Shown: positions 49,852 through 60,362 of the stretch, piece after piece
Layout of the letters: every line of letters begins with the position of its first letter
How positions within the stretch are numbered: position 1 is the stretch's first letter
Source of the DNA: Corynebacterium xerosis NBRC 16721 = ATCC 373
GTDB taxonomy: Bacteria > Actinomycetota > Actinomycetes > Mycobacteriales > Mycobacteriaceae
DNA: 64,000 nucleotides
Direction: 5' to 3'
Assembly (NCBI RefSeq): GCF_001552415.1
Contig: NZ_BCRD01000001.1
Location: 62,001-126,000 of the forward strand
Made by a program: the position numbers and the translations under genes
Notes under the pieces: generated by a model
Told to the model about the DNA's origin: nothing
What the model saw: the letters and a program-made list of their open reading frames with translations, nothing else
Databases searched by the model: none

Positions 49852-49873
49852 CGCGCGGGTAGACTCGGACGGC

Positions 49874-50872
49874 GTGAACCCGCCCAACCCCCCGAAGCCG
49901 ACGCCCACGCCGCGCTCCGTCGCGCCGACGCCGGACGGCCGCACGCCGTTGACCGTGTCCGCGACCGCGCATGCCAAGGTCAACCTGCACCTCGGCTGCG
50001 GCGATGTGCGCCCGGACGGTTTCCATGAGTTGGTCACGGTCTTCCAGTCGCTGTCGTTGCCGACCACCGTCACTTTGACGGAGGTGCTCCGGGGCGACGC
50101 CACGGGACACGTGGCGGGGCTGACGGTGTCGGGGGATTCGGCGAAGCACGTGCCCACCGATGAATCGAATCTGGCGTGGCGGGCGGTCATCGCCGCCGTC
50201 GAAGCCGCGGAGTCGAAGGTGCCGCGGGTGGCGGCGATCCACATCGACAAGTCCATCCCCGTCGCCGGTGGCATGGCCGGGGGGTCGGCGGACGCGGCGG
50301 CCGCGCTGCTGGCGGCGCGCGAGTTCTTCGAGCTGCCGCTGACCGACGACGAATTGCTCGGCCTGGCCGCCGATCTGGGCTCCGACGTGCCGTTCTGCCT
50401 GCTCGGCGGCACCGCGCTGGGCGCGGGGCGCGGCGAGAACCTGGTGCCCGTGCTGGTTCGCGGCGAGTACCACTGGGCGCTTGCGCTGGCCAAGGGCGGC
50501 CTGTCCACGCCGGAAGTGTTCCGCACCATCGACCGTCTCCGCGAGGAACGGGAGGTGCCCCGCGCCGCCGCGCCCGACGACCTGATCAAGGCGCTGGCCT
50601 CCGGCTCCCCGGATCAATTGGCGGCGCACCTGGCCAACGACCTGCAGCCGGCGGCGATATCCCTCAAGCCCGAGCTGCGCACCACCCTGCGCGCGGGTCT
50701 CGACGGCGGAGCGCTGGCGGGCATCGTGTCCGGGTCCGGCCCGACCACGGCGTTCCTGTGCCGCGACCGGGAGCATGCGCTCGACGTCGCCGCCCACCTG
50801 GCCACGTCCGGCACCTGCGCGGCCACGCTCACCGCATCCGGCCCCGCGCCGGGAGCGCGCATCGTCCAGTAA
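49874..50872 (+). CDS. ispE: 4-diphosphocytidyl-2-C-methylerythritol kinase
   Basis: GHMP-family kinase of 332 aa, fourth step of the MEP isoprenoid pathway. It feeds the polyprenyl carriers used by Pmt and the cell wall. Motifs: SATAHAKVNLHLGCGDVRPDGFHEL, the ATP loop IPVAGGMAGGSADAAAALLAA, and SGSGPTTAFLC. A Pro/Thr-rich N-terminal tail of about 25 residues is extra. TAGACT lies 8 nt before GTG 49874 (leaderless type). It normally follows ksgA. Confidence 0.93.
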   Translation: MNPPNPPKPTPTPRSVAPTPDGRTPLTVSATAHAKVNLHLGCGDVRPDGFHELVTVFQSLSLPTTVTLTEVLRGDATGHVAGLTVSGDSAKHVPTDESNLAWRAVIAAVEAAESKVPRVAAIHIDKSIPVAGGMAGGSADAAAALLAAREFFELPLTDDELLGLAADLGSDVPFCLLGGTALGAGRGENLVPVLVRGEYHWALALAKGGLSTPEVFRTIDRLREEREVPRAAAPDDLIKALASGSPDQLAAHLANDLQPAAISLKPELRTTLRAGLDGGALAGIVSGSGPTTAFLCRDREHALDVAAHLATSGTCAATLTASGPAPGARIVQ

Positions 50873-51009
50873 GCCCGGCGGCACTACATCACCGACCAGT
50901 GCCACCGACCCGCATCACTCCCGACCACCACCGACCCGCACCACCATCCGCACGACCACCGACCCGCACCACCACCAAACAGACCCCGCGAGGAGTTCGA
51001 GAAGCCGCA

Positions 51010-52893
51010 ATGGCGAACCTGATCAATCTGGAGAACGTCAGCAAGACCTTCGGGCTGAAAACCCTGCTCGACGGGGTGAGCCTGGGCATCCAGTCCGGCG
51101 ACCGCATCGGCGTGGTGGGGCTCAACGGCGGCGGCAAGTCGACGCTGCTGAAGATCCTCGCCGGCGTCGAGCCCGCCGATTCCGGCCGCGTGTCGCGCAA
51201 CAACGACTTGGCCATGGCGCATGTCACGCAGGGCGCGGAGCTGGATCCGGAGGCGACGATCTTCGACAGCGTCATCGCGCCGCTGGGCGTCGCCGAACAC
51301 GAGTGGGCGGGTGACGCGAAGATCCGCAACGTCCTCGATGGCCTCGGGCTGGGCGAGCTGGGGCTGGACACGAAGGTCGGGGAGCTCTCCGGCGGCGAGC
51401 GGCGACGCGTCAACCTCGGTGCGGCGTTGGTGCAGGACCTGGACCTGCTGATCCTCGACGAGCCGACCAACCACCTGGACATTGAGGGCGTGCAGTGGCT
51501 GGCCGATCACGTGATGTCGCGGCGCTCGGCGCTGGTGGTGGTCACCCACGATCGCTGGTTCCTGGACACCGTGGCCACGAAGACGTGGGAGGTCCACGAC
51601 GGGCAGGTCGATTTCTACGACGGCGGCTACAACGACTGGACCTTCGCCCGTGCCGAGCGCGCCCGCCAGGCCGACGCGGCGGAGGCCCGCCGCCAGAACC
51701 TGGCGCGCAAGGAGCTGGCGTGGCTGCGCCGCGGTGCCCCGGCCCGCACGTCTAAGCCGCGCTACCGCATCGAGGCCGCCGAGGCGCTGATCTCCAACGT
51801 GCCGGCGCCGCGCGACAGCGTGGAGCTGATGGCGTTTTCCAAGCGCCGCCAGGGCAAAGTCGTCGTGGAGTTGGAGGACGCCGCGTTCTCCGCGCCGGAC
51901 GGTCGCCGGTTGGTCGAGGACCTGACGTGGCGTTTGGCGCCGGGCGAGCGCATCGGCCTGGTCGGCGTCAACGGATCCGGCAAGACCACGCTGCTGCGCA
52001 CGTTGGCCGGCGAGCACCCGCTCGACGAGGGCAAGCGCATCGAGGGCAAGACCGTGCGCCTGGGCTGGCTGCGCCAGGAGCTCGACGATCTGCCCATGGA
52101 CATGCGGGTGCTCGACGCGATCGAGGACGTGGCCACCTACATCGAATTCGGCGACAAGCAGATGTCTGCGTCGCAGCTGGCGGAGCGCCTGGGCTTCACG
52201 CCGAAGCGCCAGCGCACGCCCATCGGCAATCTCTCCGGTGGCGAGCGCCGTCGCCTGCAGCTCACGCGCGTGCTCATGGCCGAGCCGAACCTGCTGCTTC
52301 TCGACGAGCCGACCAACGACCTGGACATCGACACGCTCCAGGAGCTCGAGGATCTGCTGGACAACTGGCCGGGCACGCTGGTGGTCATTTCGCACGACCG
52401 TTACCTGGTCGAGCGCGTCTGCGACACCACGTGGGCGCTGTTCGGCGATGGCGGCCTGACCAACCTGCCGGGCGGCATCGAGGAGTACCTGCAGCGTCGC
52501 AAGGCGTTGGCGGCGGCCGGCGTCGGTGGCGCGGCGCCGTCGCGGGCGACCGCCGGGTATGCGGCGGCCCCGGGTGTTTCGCGTGACGACGTCCCGGCCG
52601 ATTCCTCCGCCGGTGCGCCCGCGGGAGCGGCGGGGAACTCCGGGACCGCGAAAACCCTGTCCTCTCAGGAGGAGCGGGAGCTGCGCAAGGAGCTCAACCG
52701 CCTGGAGCGGCAGATCGCGAAGATGGACCAGAAGGAATCCAAGCTCAACGACGAGATGGCGAAGATCTCCGAGGACGTCGCCAACCTCGACACCGCCCGC
52801 CTGGCCGAAATCGACCGCGAGATCACCGCGCTGCGCGAGGAGCGCGAGGAGATCGAGATGCGGTGGATGGAAGTGGGCGAAGAGCTGGAGTAA
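51010..52893 (+). CDS. ABC-F family ATPase (Uup-like)
   Basis: Soluble twin-ATPase protein of 627 aa that acts on ribosomes or nucleic acids, not as a transporter. Two Walker A motifs (GLNGGGKST, GVNGSGKTT), two signatures (LSGGERRRVNLG, LSGGERRRLQLT), and Walker B LLILDEPTNHLD and LLLLDEPTNDLD are seen. A linker and a C-terminal coiled coil (ELRKELNRLERQIAKMDQKESKLNDEM) are typical of Uup. GAGGAG upstream. The intergenic DNA before it carries degenerate ACCACCGACCCGCAC repeats. It follows ispE as in other corynebacteria. Confidence 0.9.
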   Translation: MANLINLENVSKTFGLKTLLDGVSLGIQSGDRIGVVGLNGGGKSTLLKILAGVEPADSGRVSRNNDLAMAHVTQGAELDPEATIFDSVIAPLGVAEHEWAGDAKIRNVLDGLGLGELGLDTKVGELSGGERRRVNLGAALVQDLDLLILDEPTNHLDIEGVQWLADHVMSRRSALVVVTHDRWFLDTVATKTWEVHDGQVDFYDGGYNDWTFARAERARQADAAEARRQNLARKELAWLRRGAPARTSKPRYRIEAAEALISNVPAPRDSVELMAFSKRRQGKVVVELEDAAFSAPDGRRLVEDLTWRLAPGERIGLVGVNGSGKTTLLRTLAGEHPLDEGKRIEGKTVRLGWLRQELDDLPMDMRVLDAIEDVATYIEFGDKQMSASQLAERLGFTPKRQRTPIGNLSGGERRRLQLTRVLMAEPNLLLLDEPTNDLDIDTLQELEDLLDNWPGTLVVISHDRYLVERVCDTTWALFGDGGLTNLPGGIEEYLQRRKALAAAGVGGAAPSRATAGYAAAPGVSRDDVPADSSAGAPAGAAGNSGTAKTLSSQEERELRKELNRLERQIAKMDQKESKLNDEMAKISEDVANLDTARLAEIDREITALREEREEIEMRWMEVGEELE

Positions 52894-53007
52894 CGGCGCT
52901 GTTCGTGTGGCTGAGCGGGTACTGGACAGAGGTCCGCGCGCCTTCACACCGAGTCAAAAGATTCATAACATTCACAACCGTTCAAAAGTCTCGGTGCCCT
53001 TGGGGGC

Positions 53008-54154
53008 ATGACAACCGTCAAGAACCCATATCGTGCAAGTTTGGGCGTGGACCCGCCGCTTTTGGTTGGTCGGGATGAGGTCATTTCGGACTTTTCATAT
53101 GCGTTGGACAACGGTCCGGGAACGCATGAGCGCATCACAGTGGTCACGGGTGCGCGTGGTGTGGGTAAGACCGTGCTTTTGAACAGCTTCGAAGACCGAG
53201 CCCGGGAGCGGGGCTGGGTCGTGCTCTCCGAAACCGCGACACCGGGCTTCTGTCGACGCTTGGGAGATGAAGCGGACCTCCACGCCGAGAAGCTGGAAGG
53301 GCGGGAAGTTCCGAAGCTTCGTGGCGTGCAGGCCGCCGGCTTCGGGGTTCAATGGGAAGGGGGAAGCCGCGTTGCGCCTGATGGTTTGCGCGCTTCCCTG
53401 AACGCGCTGTTGGATCAGATCGAGTCGATGGCCGTGGCGGTGGGGCAGCCGCCCGCGGGAGTTCTCATCACCCTCGATGAGTTGCACCACCACAGCAGGG
53501 ACGAGTTGATCGAACTGGCTGCAGTGACGCAGCACTTGGTCCGTGAGGAACGCGAGATCAGCGTGGTGCTGGCGGGCATTCCATCGGCGGTCAAGCCGCT
53601 GCTCCAGAGTAAAGAAGACACGAACCCGATCACATTCATCCGTCGGGCGAACCGGGTCAATCTTGGGGCCGTCGCGCCTTCGGATATTCGGATGGCGCTG
53701 GGGACTCCTGCGGAGGATGCCGGAGTGACGTGGGTCGGGGAGGCTCTGGAGACGGCTGTACGAGCATGCGGAGGCTATCCGTTTCTCATTCAGCTCGTCG
53801 GAGATTGGTCATTTCGCGCTCGCAATGGCGACGTCATCGACGAAGACTCGGTGGTCAAGGGCGTTGCGAAGGCTCGGCGAAAAATGGGCCAGCTGGTCCA
53901 TGAACCTGCGCTGCACGACCTCTCTGGAGTGGATCGAAGCTTCCTCGCTTATATGGCCCTCGATGATGGCCCCAGCGTCGTGGCGGACATTGCGGATCGA
54001 ATGGGCGTCAGCCGCCCCTATGCGGGAAACTACCGGAGGCGCCTTCTGGACGCCGAGATGATCGTTGAAGCTGGCTACGGGAAAGTCGATTATGCGCTTC
54101 CGTACATGAGGGAGTATCTGCGTGATCACGCAGTGGCCGCGGGAATCGGGCCGC

Positions 54155-54177
<23 letters not shown>
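53008..54177 (+). CDS. AAA/STAND-type P-loop ATPase with winged-helix end
   Basis: Soluble ATPase of 389 aa: N-terminal LLVGRDEVISDFSYAL leads to Walker A VTGARGVGKTVLL, Walker B GVLITLDELHHHSRDEL, an arginine-rich sensor region (FIRRANRVNLGAV) and helical lid LETAVRACGGYPFLIQLVGDWSF. A C-terminal winged helix is predicted from VVADIADRMGVSRPYAGNYRRRLLDAEMI. Orc1/Cdc6-like archaeal-type ATPases and STAND regulators look like this. It is less GC-rich than its neighbours and uses codons they avoid, suggesting transfer. No partner gene is adjacent. A role in mobile-element or toxin-type regulation is inference only. Confidence 0.72.
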
Positions 54178-55305
<1,128 letters not shown>

Positions 55306-55374
55306 GCGTCAATGTTGCCACGCCCAACGCTTTTACGTCCGTCGAATCGGGGCCGTGTCGGTGCCCTGCGTGCT

Positions 55375-56148
55375 TTATGCGTCCGCGGCGGCGGGCAGGT
55401 ACGGCTCGGCCCACGTGCGGATCAGATCGGCGGCCCGCTGCGGCGCGCCCTTCTTCACCAGGAGGTGGTCGGCCTTGTCCAGGCTCATCAGGGACTTCGG
55501 GTAGCGGGCGACCAGGAAAATCTTCTGGGCGCTGTCGATGCCGACGGTCTGGTCGGTCGGGGAGTGGAGCAGCAGCAGCGGCCTGCGCAGCTTGTGGATG
55601 TACGTTTCCGGGTCGATGTCGGCGAGGGTTTCCAGGAACTCGCGCGAGATCGGGATGTCGCGGCCGGCAATGGACAGGGTCTGCGTGCCGTGGGCGTCGA
55701 TGTCGCCGATGGCGTCGGCGAAGTGGAAGATCGAGTGCGCGGGGTCGAAGGGCGCGCCGATCGTCGCGACGGCCTTGACCAGGGGCATCCGCTGACCGGC
55801 GAGGATCGCCGCGGCGCCGCCGAGGGAGTGCCCGATCAGCAGCGACGGCGCGGTGTATTCGGCGGCGAGGAATTCGTAGGCGGCGACGAGGTCGTCGACG
55901 TTGGTCAGGAACGTGGTGTCGGCGAAGGATCCCCCCGATTCGCCGAGCCCGGTGAAGTCGAAGCGCAGGCAGGCGATGCCCTGCTTGGCCAGCGCGCGGC
56001 ACGTCCGCGCGGCCCCCGGCACCTTCCGGTTGCAGGTGAAGCAGTGCGCGAACAGCGCCCAGGCGCGGGGTTGGCCGTCGGGCAGGTCGATCGTTGCGGC
56101 GAGGGTTTCGCCCGTGGATCCGGTGAAGGTGACGTTCTTGCTGGGCAT
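55375..56148 (-). CDS. Alpha/beta hydrolase
   Basis: Serine hydrolase of 257 aa. The start MPSKNVTFTGSTGETLAATIDLPDG is chosen because TACCCT lies 8 nt before ATG 56148 (leaderless). The oxyanion region is WALFAHCFTCNRK, the nucleophile elbow is LLIGHSLGGAAA, and SPTDQTVG and DKADHLL carry the acid and His. In many actinobacteria this hydrolase is fused to an OsmC peroxidase-like domain (YhfA type); here only the hydrolase is present. Substrate unknown. Confidence 0.83.
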   Translation of the reverse strand: MPSKNVTFTGSTGETLAATIDLPDGQPRAWALFAHCFTCNRKVPGAARTCRALAKQGIACLRFDFTGLGESGGSFADTTFLTNVDDLVAAYEFLAAEYTAPSLLIGHSLGGAAAILAGQRMPLVKAVATIGAPFDPAHSIFHFADAIGDIDAHGTQTLSIAGRDIPISREFLETLADIDPETYIHKLRRPLLLLHSPTDQTVGIDSAQKIFLVARYPKSLMSLDKADHLLVKKGAPQRAADLIRTWAEPYLPAAADA

Positions 56149-56277
56149 GTAAACGGAGGGTACCCGCGCCGTCGGGCATTGGCTTAGCGACGTTGCCATG
56201 TTCACGTCACCGCCGTTTTGTGCCCCGTGCCACGCGTGACCTCGGAGGATTGCGGGTCACATGGCCTAGAGATAGAA

Positions 56278-56287
56278 TATGCGCATA
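56278..56287. promoter_or_regulatory. Palindrome TATGCGCATA at the MFS promoter
   Basis: A perfect 10-bp palindrome starting at the last base of TAGAAT (56273-56278), a good -10. It lies about 45 nt before the MFS gene start. A dimeric repressor bound here would block the promoter; the regulator is not encoded next door. Confidence 0.45.
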
Positions 56288-56332
56288 CATGCAGATATGA
56301 AGATGTTTGGAGCGGTGACGGAGGGAGTGGCC

Positions 56333-57394
56333 ATGATCGACGTCTTGCGCAACCGCACATATGCCACGCTGTTTTCGGCGCAGGTCATCGCGCTGCTGGG
56401 CACGGGGCTGCTCACCATCGCCCTCGGATTGCTGACCATCGCCGGGCTCGTGCGCGGCGCCGTCGCGCTGTGTCTGCCGTTCGTGTCGGAGCCGTGGCAC
56501 ATCTACGTGCTCATCTTCCTGCTGCAATCCGCGTCGGCCACGTTCACTCCGGCGTTCCAGGCGGTCATTCCGGCGGTGCTGCCCGACGAGCGGGACTACA
56601 CCCGCGCCCTGTCGTTGTCCCGGCTGGCGTATGACCTGGAATCGCTGCTCAGCCCGGCGCTGGCCGCCGCACTGCTGACGGTCGTCGCCTACGACGATCT
56701 TTTCCTGGGCACCGTCGTCGGCTTCATCATCTCCGCGGGCATGGTTCTGGCCACCCGCTTCCCCGACATCCCGCCCGCCGACGAGGCCCCGTTCTTCGAC
56801 CGGCTCACGCGCGGCCTGCGTCTGTTCCTCGGGCGGGCGCAGCTGCGCAGCCTCTTGTTCCTCAACTTGGCGGTGGCGGCGGCCACGGCGATGGTCGTGG
56901 TCAACACGGTCGTCATCGTCCAGGGCGGTGCGGGGCGCCCGCAGTCCGACGTCGCCATTGCCCTGGGCGCCTACGGGGCCGGTTCGATGCTGGTCGCCCT
57001 GTCGCTGCCGAAGCTCCTCGACTCCGTGTCCGACCGCATCCCCATGCTCGTCGGCGCCGCGATGTCCCCGGTCGGCCTGGTCCTGGCCGCGCTCGCCCTC
57101 GGCGGCGACGGTGAACTGTCCTGGCCGACGCTGCTGGGGATCTGGTTCGCGCTGGGTGCCGGCGCGTCGCTCATCCTGACTCCCTCGGCGCGGCTGCTGC
57201 GCCGCAACGTCGACGAGTCCGAGCTGTCCGACGTCTTCGTCGCCCAGTTCTCGCTGTCCCACGCCTGCTTCCTGATCACCTATCCCATCGCCGGTTCCGT
57301 CGGAGCTGCGGTGGGCATGTCCCCGGTGGCGTGGATCCTCGCCGGCGTCGGAGTGGTGGGTGCCGCCGTCGCGTGGGCGTTCTGGCGTCGCTGA
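56333..57394 (+). CDS. MFS transporter with an internal deletion
   Basis: Membrane protein of 353 aa starting MIDVLRNRTYATLFSAQVIALLGTG behind GGAGGG. Relatives of this MFS family are about 400 aa. Here ALGLLTIAGLVRGAVALCLPF joins helix 1 directly to helix 3, skipping helix 2 and the conserved A-motif loop. The remaining ten or so helices look normal (SASATFTPAFQAVIPAVLPDE onward). The missing stretch is bracketed by CTCACCATCGCC (56411) and CTGACCATCGCC (56432), which could have mediated the deletion. The frame is intact but transport is doubtful. Confidence 0.75.
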   Translation: MIDVLRNRTYATLFSAQVIALLGTGLLTIALGLLTIAGLVRGAVALCLPFVSEPWHIYVLIFLLQSASATFTPAFQAVIPAVLPDERDYTRALSLSRLAYDLESLLSPALAAALLTVVAYDDLFLGTVVGFIISAGMVLATRFPDIPPADEAPFFDRLTRGLRLFLGRAQLRSLLFLNLAVAAATAMVVVNTVVIVQGGAGRPQSDVAIALGAYGAGSMLVALSLPKLLDSVSDRIPMLVGAAMSPVGLVLAALALGGDGELSWPTLLGIWFALGAGASLILTPSARLLRRNVDESELSDVFVAQFSLSHACFLITYPIAGSVGAAVGMSPVAWILAGVGVVGAAVAWAFWRR

Positions 57395-57510
57395 CGGAGC
57401 CGTCCGGCCCTGCTTCGGCCCTGGATCGGGGTTGGCCCGCTCCTGGGGCCGGATCTTCCGGTGATGCTCGCCACAAAGGCGGGCAAAGTGGACATTTCGA
57501 TTTAATTATG

Positions 57511-57539
57511 ACGACAGTATGTCGTTAACATGGCGACAT
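57511..57539. promoter_or_regulatory. Operator-like half-sites at the ABC exporter promoter
   Basis: ACGACA (57511-57516), TGTCGT (57520-57525) and CGACAT (57534-57539) form overlapping inverted repeats around TAACAT (57526-57531), a likely -10. A TetR gene lies at the end of the same cluster (59775) and is the natural candidate. A leaderless start at ATG 57538 would add 42 residues to the permease. Confidence 0.5.
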
Positions 57540-57663
57540 GGCGTCGGTATCTTTGGTCTCGCGCGCATCCCGCGCGGGCATCGGCCGTCGTCAAGCGGAA
57601 AAACCGCACCAAGCCGCACCAACCCGGCTCGAACCACCGCACCCCGCCGACCCCGGAGGCCCC

Positions 57664-58857
57664 ATGTTCCTGGCCTGGCGCGAAATGCTCTTCGCGCGCA
57701 CCCGATTCCTGCTGATGGGCCTGGTACTGGCCCTGATGTCCATCCTCATCGTCATCATCTCCGGACTCACCGCCGGACTGGTCAACGACGGCGTATCCGG
57801 CCTGAAGGCCATGAACGCCGAGACCATCGCCTTCGAAGAGGGCACCAAAACCGACTCCGCGTTCACCCGCTCCGTCGTCGACGTAACCTCGGCCGAGGAC
57901 GTCGCCGCCGCGGACGGAGTCACCGAGGCCACGCCGATGGGCCTGACCATCGTCAACGCCAAGAACCAGGACGGTACGCCCGTCGACCTGACCCTCGTCG
58001 GCGTCGACCCCGGCTCCTTCCTGGCGCCCGGCACCGCCGCCGCCGGCGATTCCGTCGAGGGCGAGACGCTGCCCCTCATGGCCGCCCCGGGTGACCGCGC
58101 CGCCGGCGAACCCACCTCCACCCCGCACGACGTCGTGGTGTCCGCGACGCTGAAGGACGAGGGGCTGAACATCGGCGACGTCATCACCGTCGAGCGCCTG
58201 GAGACCCCGCTGACCATCGTCGGATTCGCCGACGGCCAGCGCACCTTCGGCCACGTCGACATCGCCTACGCGCCGCTCGACGTGTGGCAGGAGATCCACG
58301 CCGGCGCCCGCGACGGCGAGGCTGCCCCCGATGACGCCTACACCCAGGCCAGCGTGGTCGTCGCCCGCGGCGCCGACGGCGTCGTCCCCGGCCTCGACGC
58401 GCTGTCCGCGGCGACCGGCCTGGACGCCCGCACCCTCGAGGAATCCTTCGACTCCTCCCCGGGCTACGGCCCCGAGACCATGACCCTGTCGATGATCGAG
58501 TGGTTCCTCTACATCATCGCCGCCCTGGTCACCGGCGCCTTCTTCCTCGTGTGGACCATCCAGCGCGCCGGCGACATCGCCGTCATGCGCGCCATGGGCG
58601 CCACCAAGGGCTTCCTGCTGCGCGACAGCCTCGGCCAGGCCGTGGTCATCCTCGCGCTGTCCATCGGCGTCGGCGTCGCGCTGGCGCTGGCCCTCGGCGC
58701 TGGGCTGGAAGCCTCGCCCATGCCGTACGCCACCGAACTGGCGCCCGTCCTCACCGGCGCCGCCCTGCTGTTCGTCTTCGGACTGATCGGCGCCTCCGTC
58801 GCCGTCTTCCGCGTCACCCGCACCGACCCGCTCACCGCATTGGGGGAGAACCGATGA
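57664..58857 (+). CDS. FtsX-type ABC transporter permease
   Basis: Membrane protein of 397 aa of the MacB/FtsX permease type. One N-terminal helix (FLLMGLVLALMSILIVIISGL), a large extracytoplasmic domain of about 250 residues, then three C-terminal helices (WFLYIIAALVTGAFFLVW, VILALSIGVGVALALALG, LTGAALLFVFGLIGASVAVF). The start MFLAWREMLFARTRF with GGAGG upstream matches the family. These exporters move lipids, peptides or drugs, or transmit force across the envelope. The ATPase gene overlaps its stop (ATGA). Confidence 0.82.
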   Translation: MFLAWREMLFARTRFLLMGLVLALMSILIVIISGLTAGLVNDGVSGLKAMNAETIAFEEGTKTDSAFTRSVVDVTSAEDVAAADGVTEATPMGLTIVNAKNQDGTPVDLTLVGVDPGSFLAPGTAAAGDSVEGETLPLMAAPGDRAAGEPTSTPHDVVVSATLKDEGLNIGDVITVERLETPLTIVGFADGQRTFGHVDIAYAPLDVWQEIHAGARDGEAAPDDAYTQASVVVARGADGVVPGLDALSAATGLDARTLEESFDSSPGYGPETMTLSMIEWFLYIIAALVTGAFFLVWTIQRAGDIAVMRAMGATKGFLLRDSLGQAVVILALSIGVGVALALALGAGLEASPMPYATELAPVLTGAALLFVFGLIGASVAVFRVTRTDPLTALGENR

Positions 58858-59576
58858 CCGACACCAATCCCGCCACCCCGGCCACTCCGGCCAATCCGGG
58901 AATTGCACCCGCACTGGTCCTCGACCACGTCAGCGTCAGCTTCGGGGACGGCGACTCCACGGTCCACGCCCTCGACGACGTTTCCCTGACCGTCCACCCG
59001 GGCGAGTTCGTCGCCATCGTCGGACCCTCCGGCTCCGGCAAGTCCACGCTGCTGGCCGTCGCCGGCGCGCTGACCACGCCGCAGTCGGGATCCGTCACCC
59101 TCGGCGGCGAGGTGCTCGACGACATGAAGGACAAGGACCTGGCGCGCGTGCGCCGCAGCCACATCGGATTCGTGTTCCAGTCCGGCAACCTGCCGTCGTC
59201 GCTGAAGGCCCGCGACCAGCTGGAACTGGCCGCCCGCCTGCTCGGCCACCGCGGCCGCAAGTCCAACGACGAGTTGCTGGAAGCAGTCGGCATGGGCCAC
59301 CGCGCCAACCACCGCCCAGGGCAGCTGTCCGGCGGCGAGCGCCAGCGCATCGGCATCGCCCGCGCACTGGTCGGCGGCCCCGACGTCCTGCTCGTCGACG
59401 AACCCACCGCGGCCCTGGACACCCGCCGCTCGCAGGAGATCGTCGCGCTGCTGGCCGAGGAATCGCGCAACGAAGGCGTGGCCACCGTCATGGTCACCCA
59501 CGACCTCGGCGTCCTGGGCCACTGCGACCGCGTCCTGGAGATGGCCGACGGCAAGCTGCGCCCGCGCGAGGCGTAG
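58854..59576 (+). CDS. ABC transporter ATP-binding protein (MacB/LolD type)
   Basis: ATPase of 240 aa partnering the FtsX-type permease. ATG 58854 overlaps its stop. Motifs: Walker A GPSGSGKST, Q-loop GFVFQSGNLPSSL, signature LSGGERQRIGIARALV, Walker B VLLVDEPTAALD and H-loop MVTHDLGVLGH. A 20-residue Pro/Ala-rich tail precedes the domain. With the permease it makes a homodimeric-type exporter, probably controlled by the TetR gene downstream. Confidence 0.88.
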   Translation: MTDTNPATPATPANPGIAPALVLDHVSVSFGDGDSTVHALDDVSLTVHPGEFVAIVGPSGSGKSTLLAVAGALTTPQSGSVTLGGEVLDDMKDKDLARVRRSHIGFVFQSGNLPSSLKARDQLELAARLLGHRGRKSNDELLEAVGMGHRANHRPGQLSGGERQRIGIARALVGGPDVLLVDEPTAALDTRRSQEIVALLAEESRNEGVATVMVTHDLGVLGHCDRVLEMADGKLRPREA

Positions 59577-59774
59577 CGGGGCGGGGCGGCGCCCGCGGGG
59601 CCCGGACGACGAGGTTTGTCGACTCTTTACGTCGGGTCGTCGTCAAGCGGTATGAAACCGCAGGCAGTCGGAGTACGGTGAGGACGACAGCAGCGTTCGA
59701 CGCCGGCCCGCGCCCGCGAGCGCCGACCAGCGCCGACCAGCACTGACGCGGCCCCGACCCGAAGAGGAGACGCC

Positions 59775-60362
59775 ATGCCGAAGATCACCGGCCCCACCGT
59801 CGTGGAGCATCGTGCCGCTCAGCATCGCGCGCTCCTCGACGCCGCCGAAAAGCTGATCAACGACTCCGGCGGCGAAGTGCCCACCCTCACCGAGGTCGCC
59901 GAGGCGATGGGCCTGGCCCGGTCGAGCGTCTACCTGTACGTCAAGTCGCGCAAGGACCTGATCGTCCAGCTGCTGCTCGACGTCATCCCCAACTGGACCG
60001 GGGGCATCACCGCCGCGATGGACGCCGTCGGCGACGACCCCGTCGCCCGGTTGAAGGTGTACATCGACGAAACGTTCCGCCTGTTCATCGAGGGCGACCA
60101 CGGCCCCCTCATGGTTGCCGCCCAGCACGTCCCCGAATCCTTCATGGACCCGGACGTGCAGGAGGCCCACGGCGCGCTGGACCCGATCGTCGAATCTCTG
60201 CTCCGCGAGATGGGCGGGGACGTCGCCGTCGCCTCCCGGGCGCTGATCGACGCCGCCATCCAGCGCGGCGCCGAACTGGTCAAGGCCGGCGGCGCCGGGG
60301 AAGAGACCATCCGCGAGACCCTGCACCGCATGGCGCGCGGCGTCGTCACCGATGACGGCTGA
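59775..60362 (+). CDS. TetR-family transcriptional regulator
   Basis: Regulator of 195 aa behind GAAGAGGAG. The helix-turn-helix is PTLTEVAEAMGLARSSVYLYVKSRKDLIVQLLL in the first 70 residues, followed by a helical ligand-binding domain. It lies 198 nt after the exporter ATPase in the same direction and likely represses that exporter via the half-sites at 57511-57539. The 198-nt gap has its own possible promoter and a copy of the dispersed 11-mer (59638-59648). Ligand unknown. Confidence 0.85.
   Translation: MPKITGPTVVEHRAAQHRALLDAAEKLINDSGGEVPTLTEVAEAMGLARSSVYLYVKSRKDLIVQLLLDVIPNWTGGITAAMDAVGDDPVARLKVYIDETFRLFIEGDHGPLMVAAQHVPESFMDPDVQEAHGALDPIVESLLREMGGDVAVASRALIDAAIQRGAELVKAGGAGEETIRETLHRMARGVVTDDG

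Noticed and set aside
50885..50990. Possible CRISPR-like repeats of ACCACCGACCCGCACCA before the ABC-F gene
   Set aside because: Units are degenerate, of unequal spacing and without spacers; no cas genes. Simple low-complexity DNA.
57664..59576. The exporter pair as ftsE-ftsX of cell division next to smpB
   Set aside because: Gene order is permease then ATPase, the permease has a large 250-residue extracytoplasmic domain and a TetR follows, so it is a MacB/LolD-type exporter.
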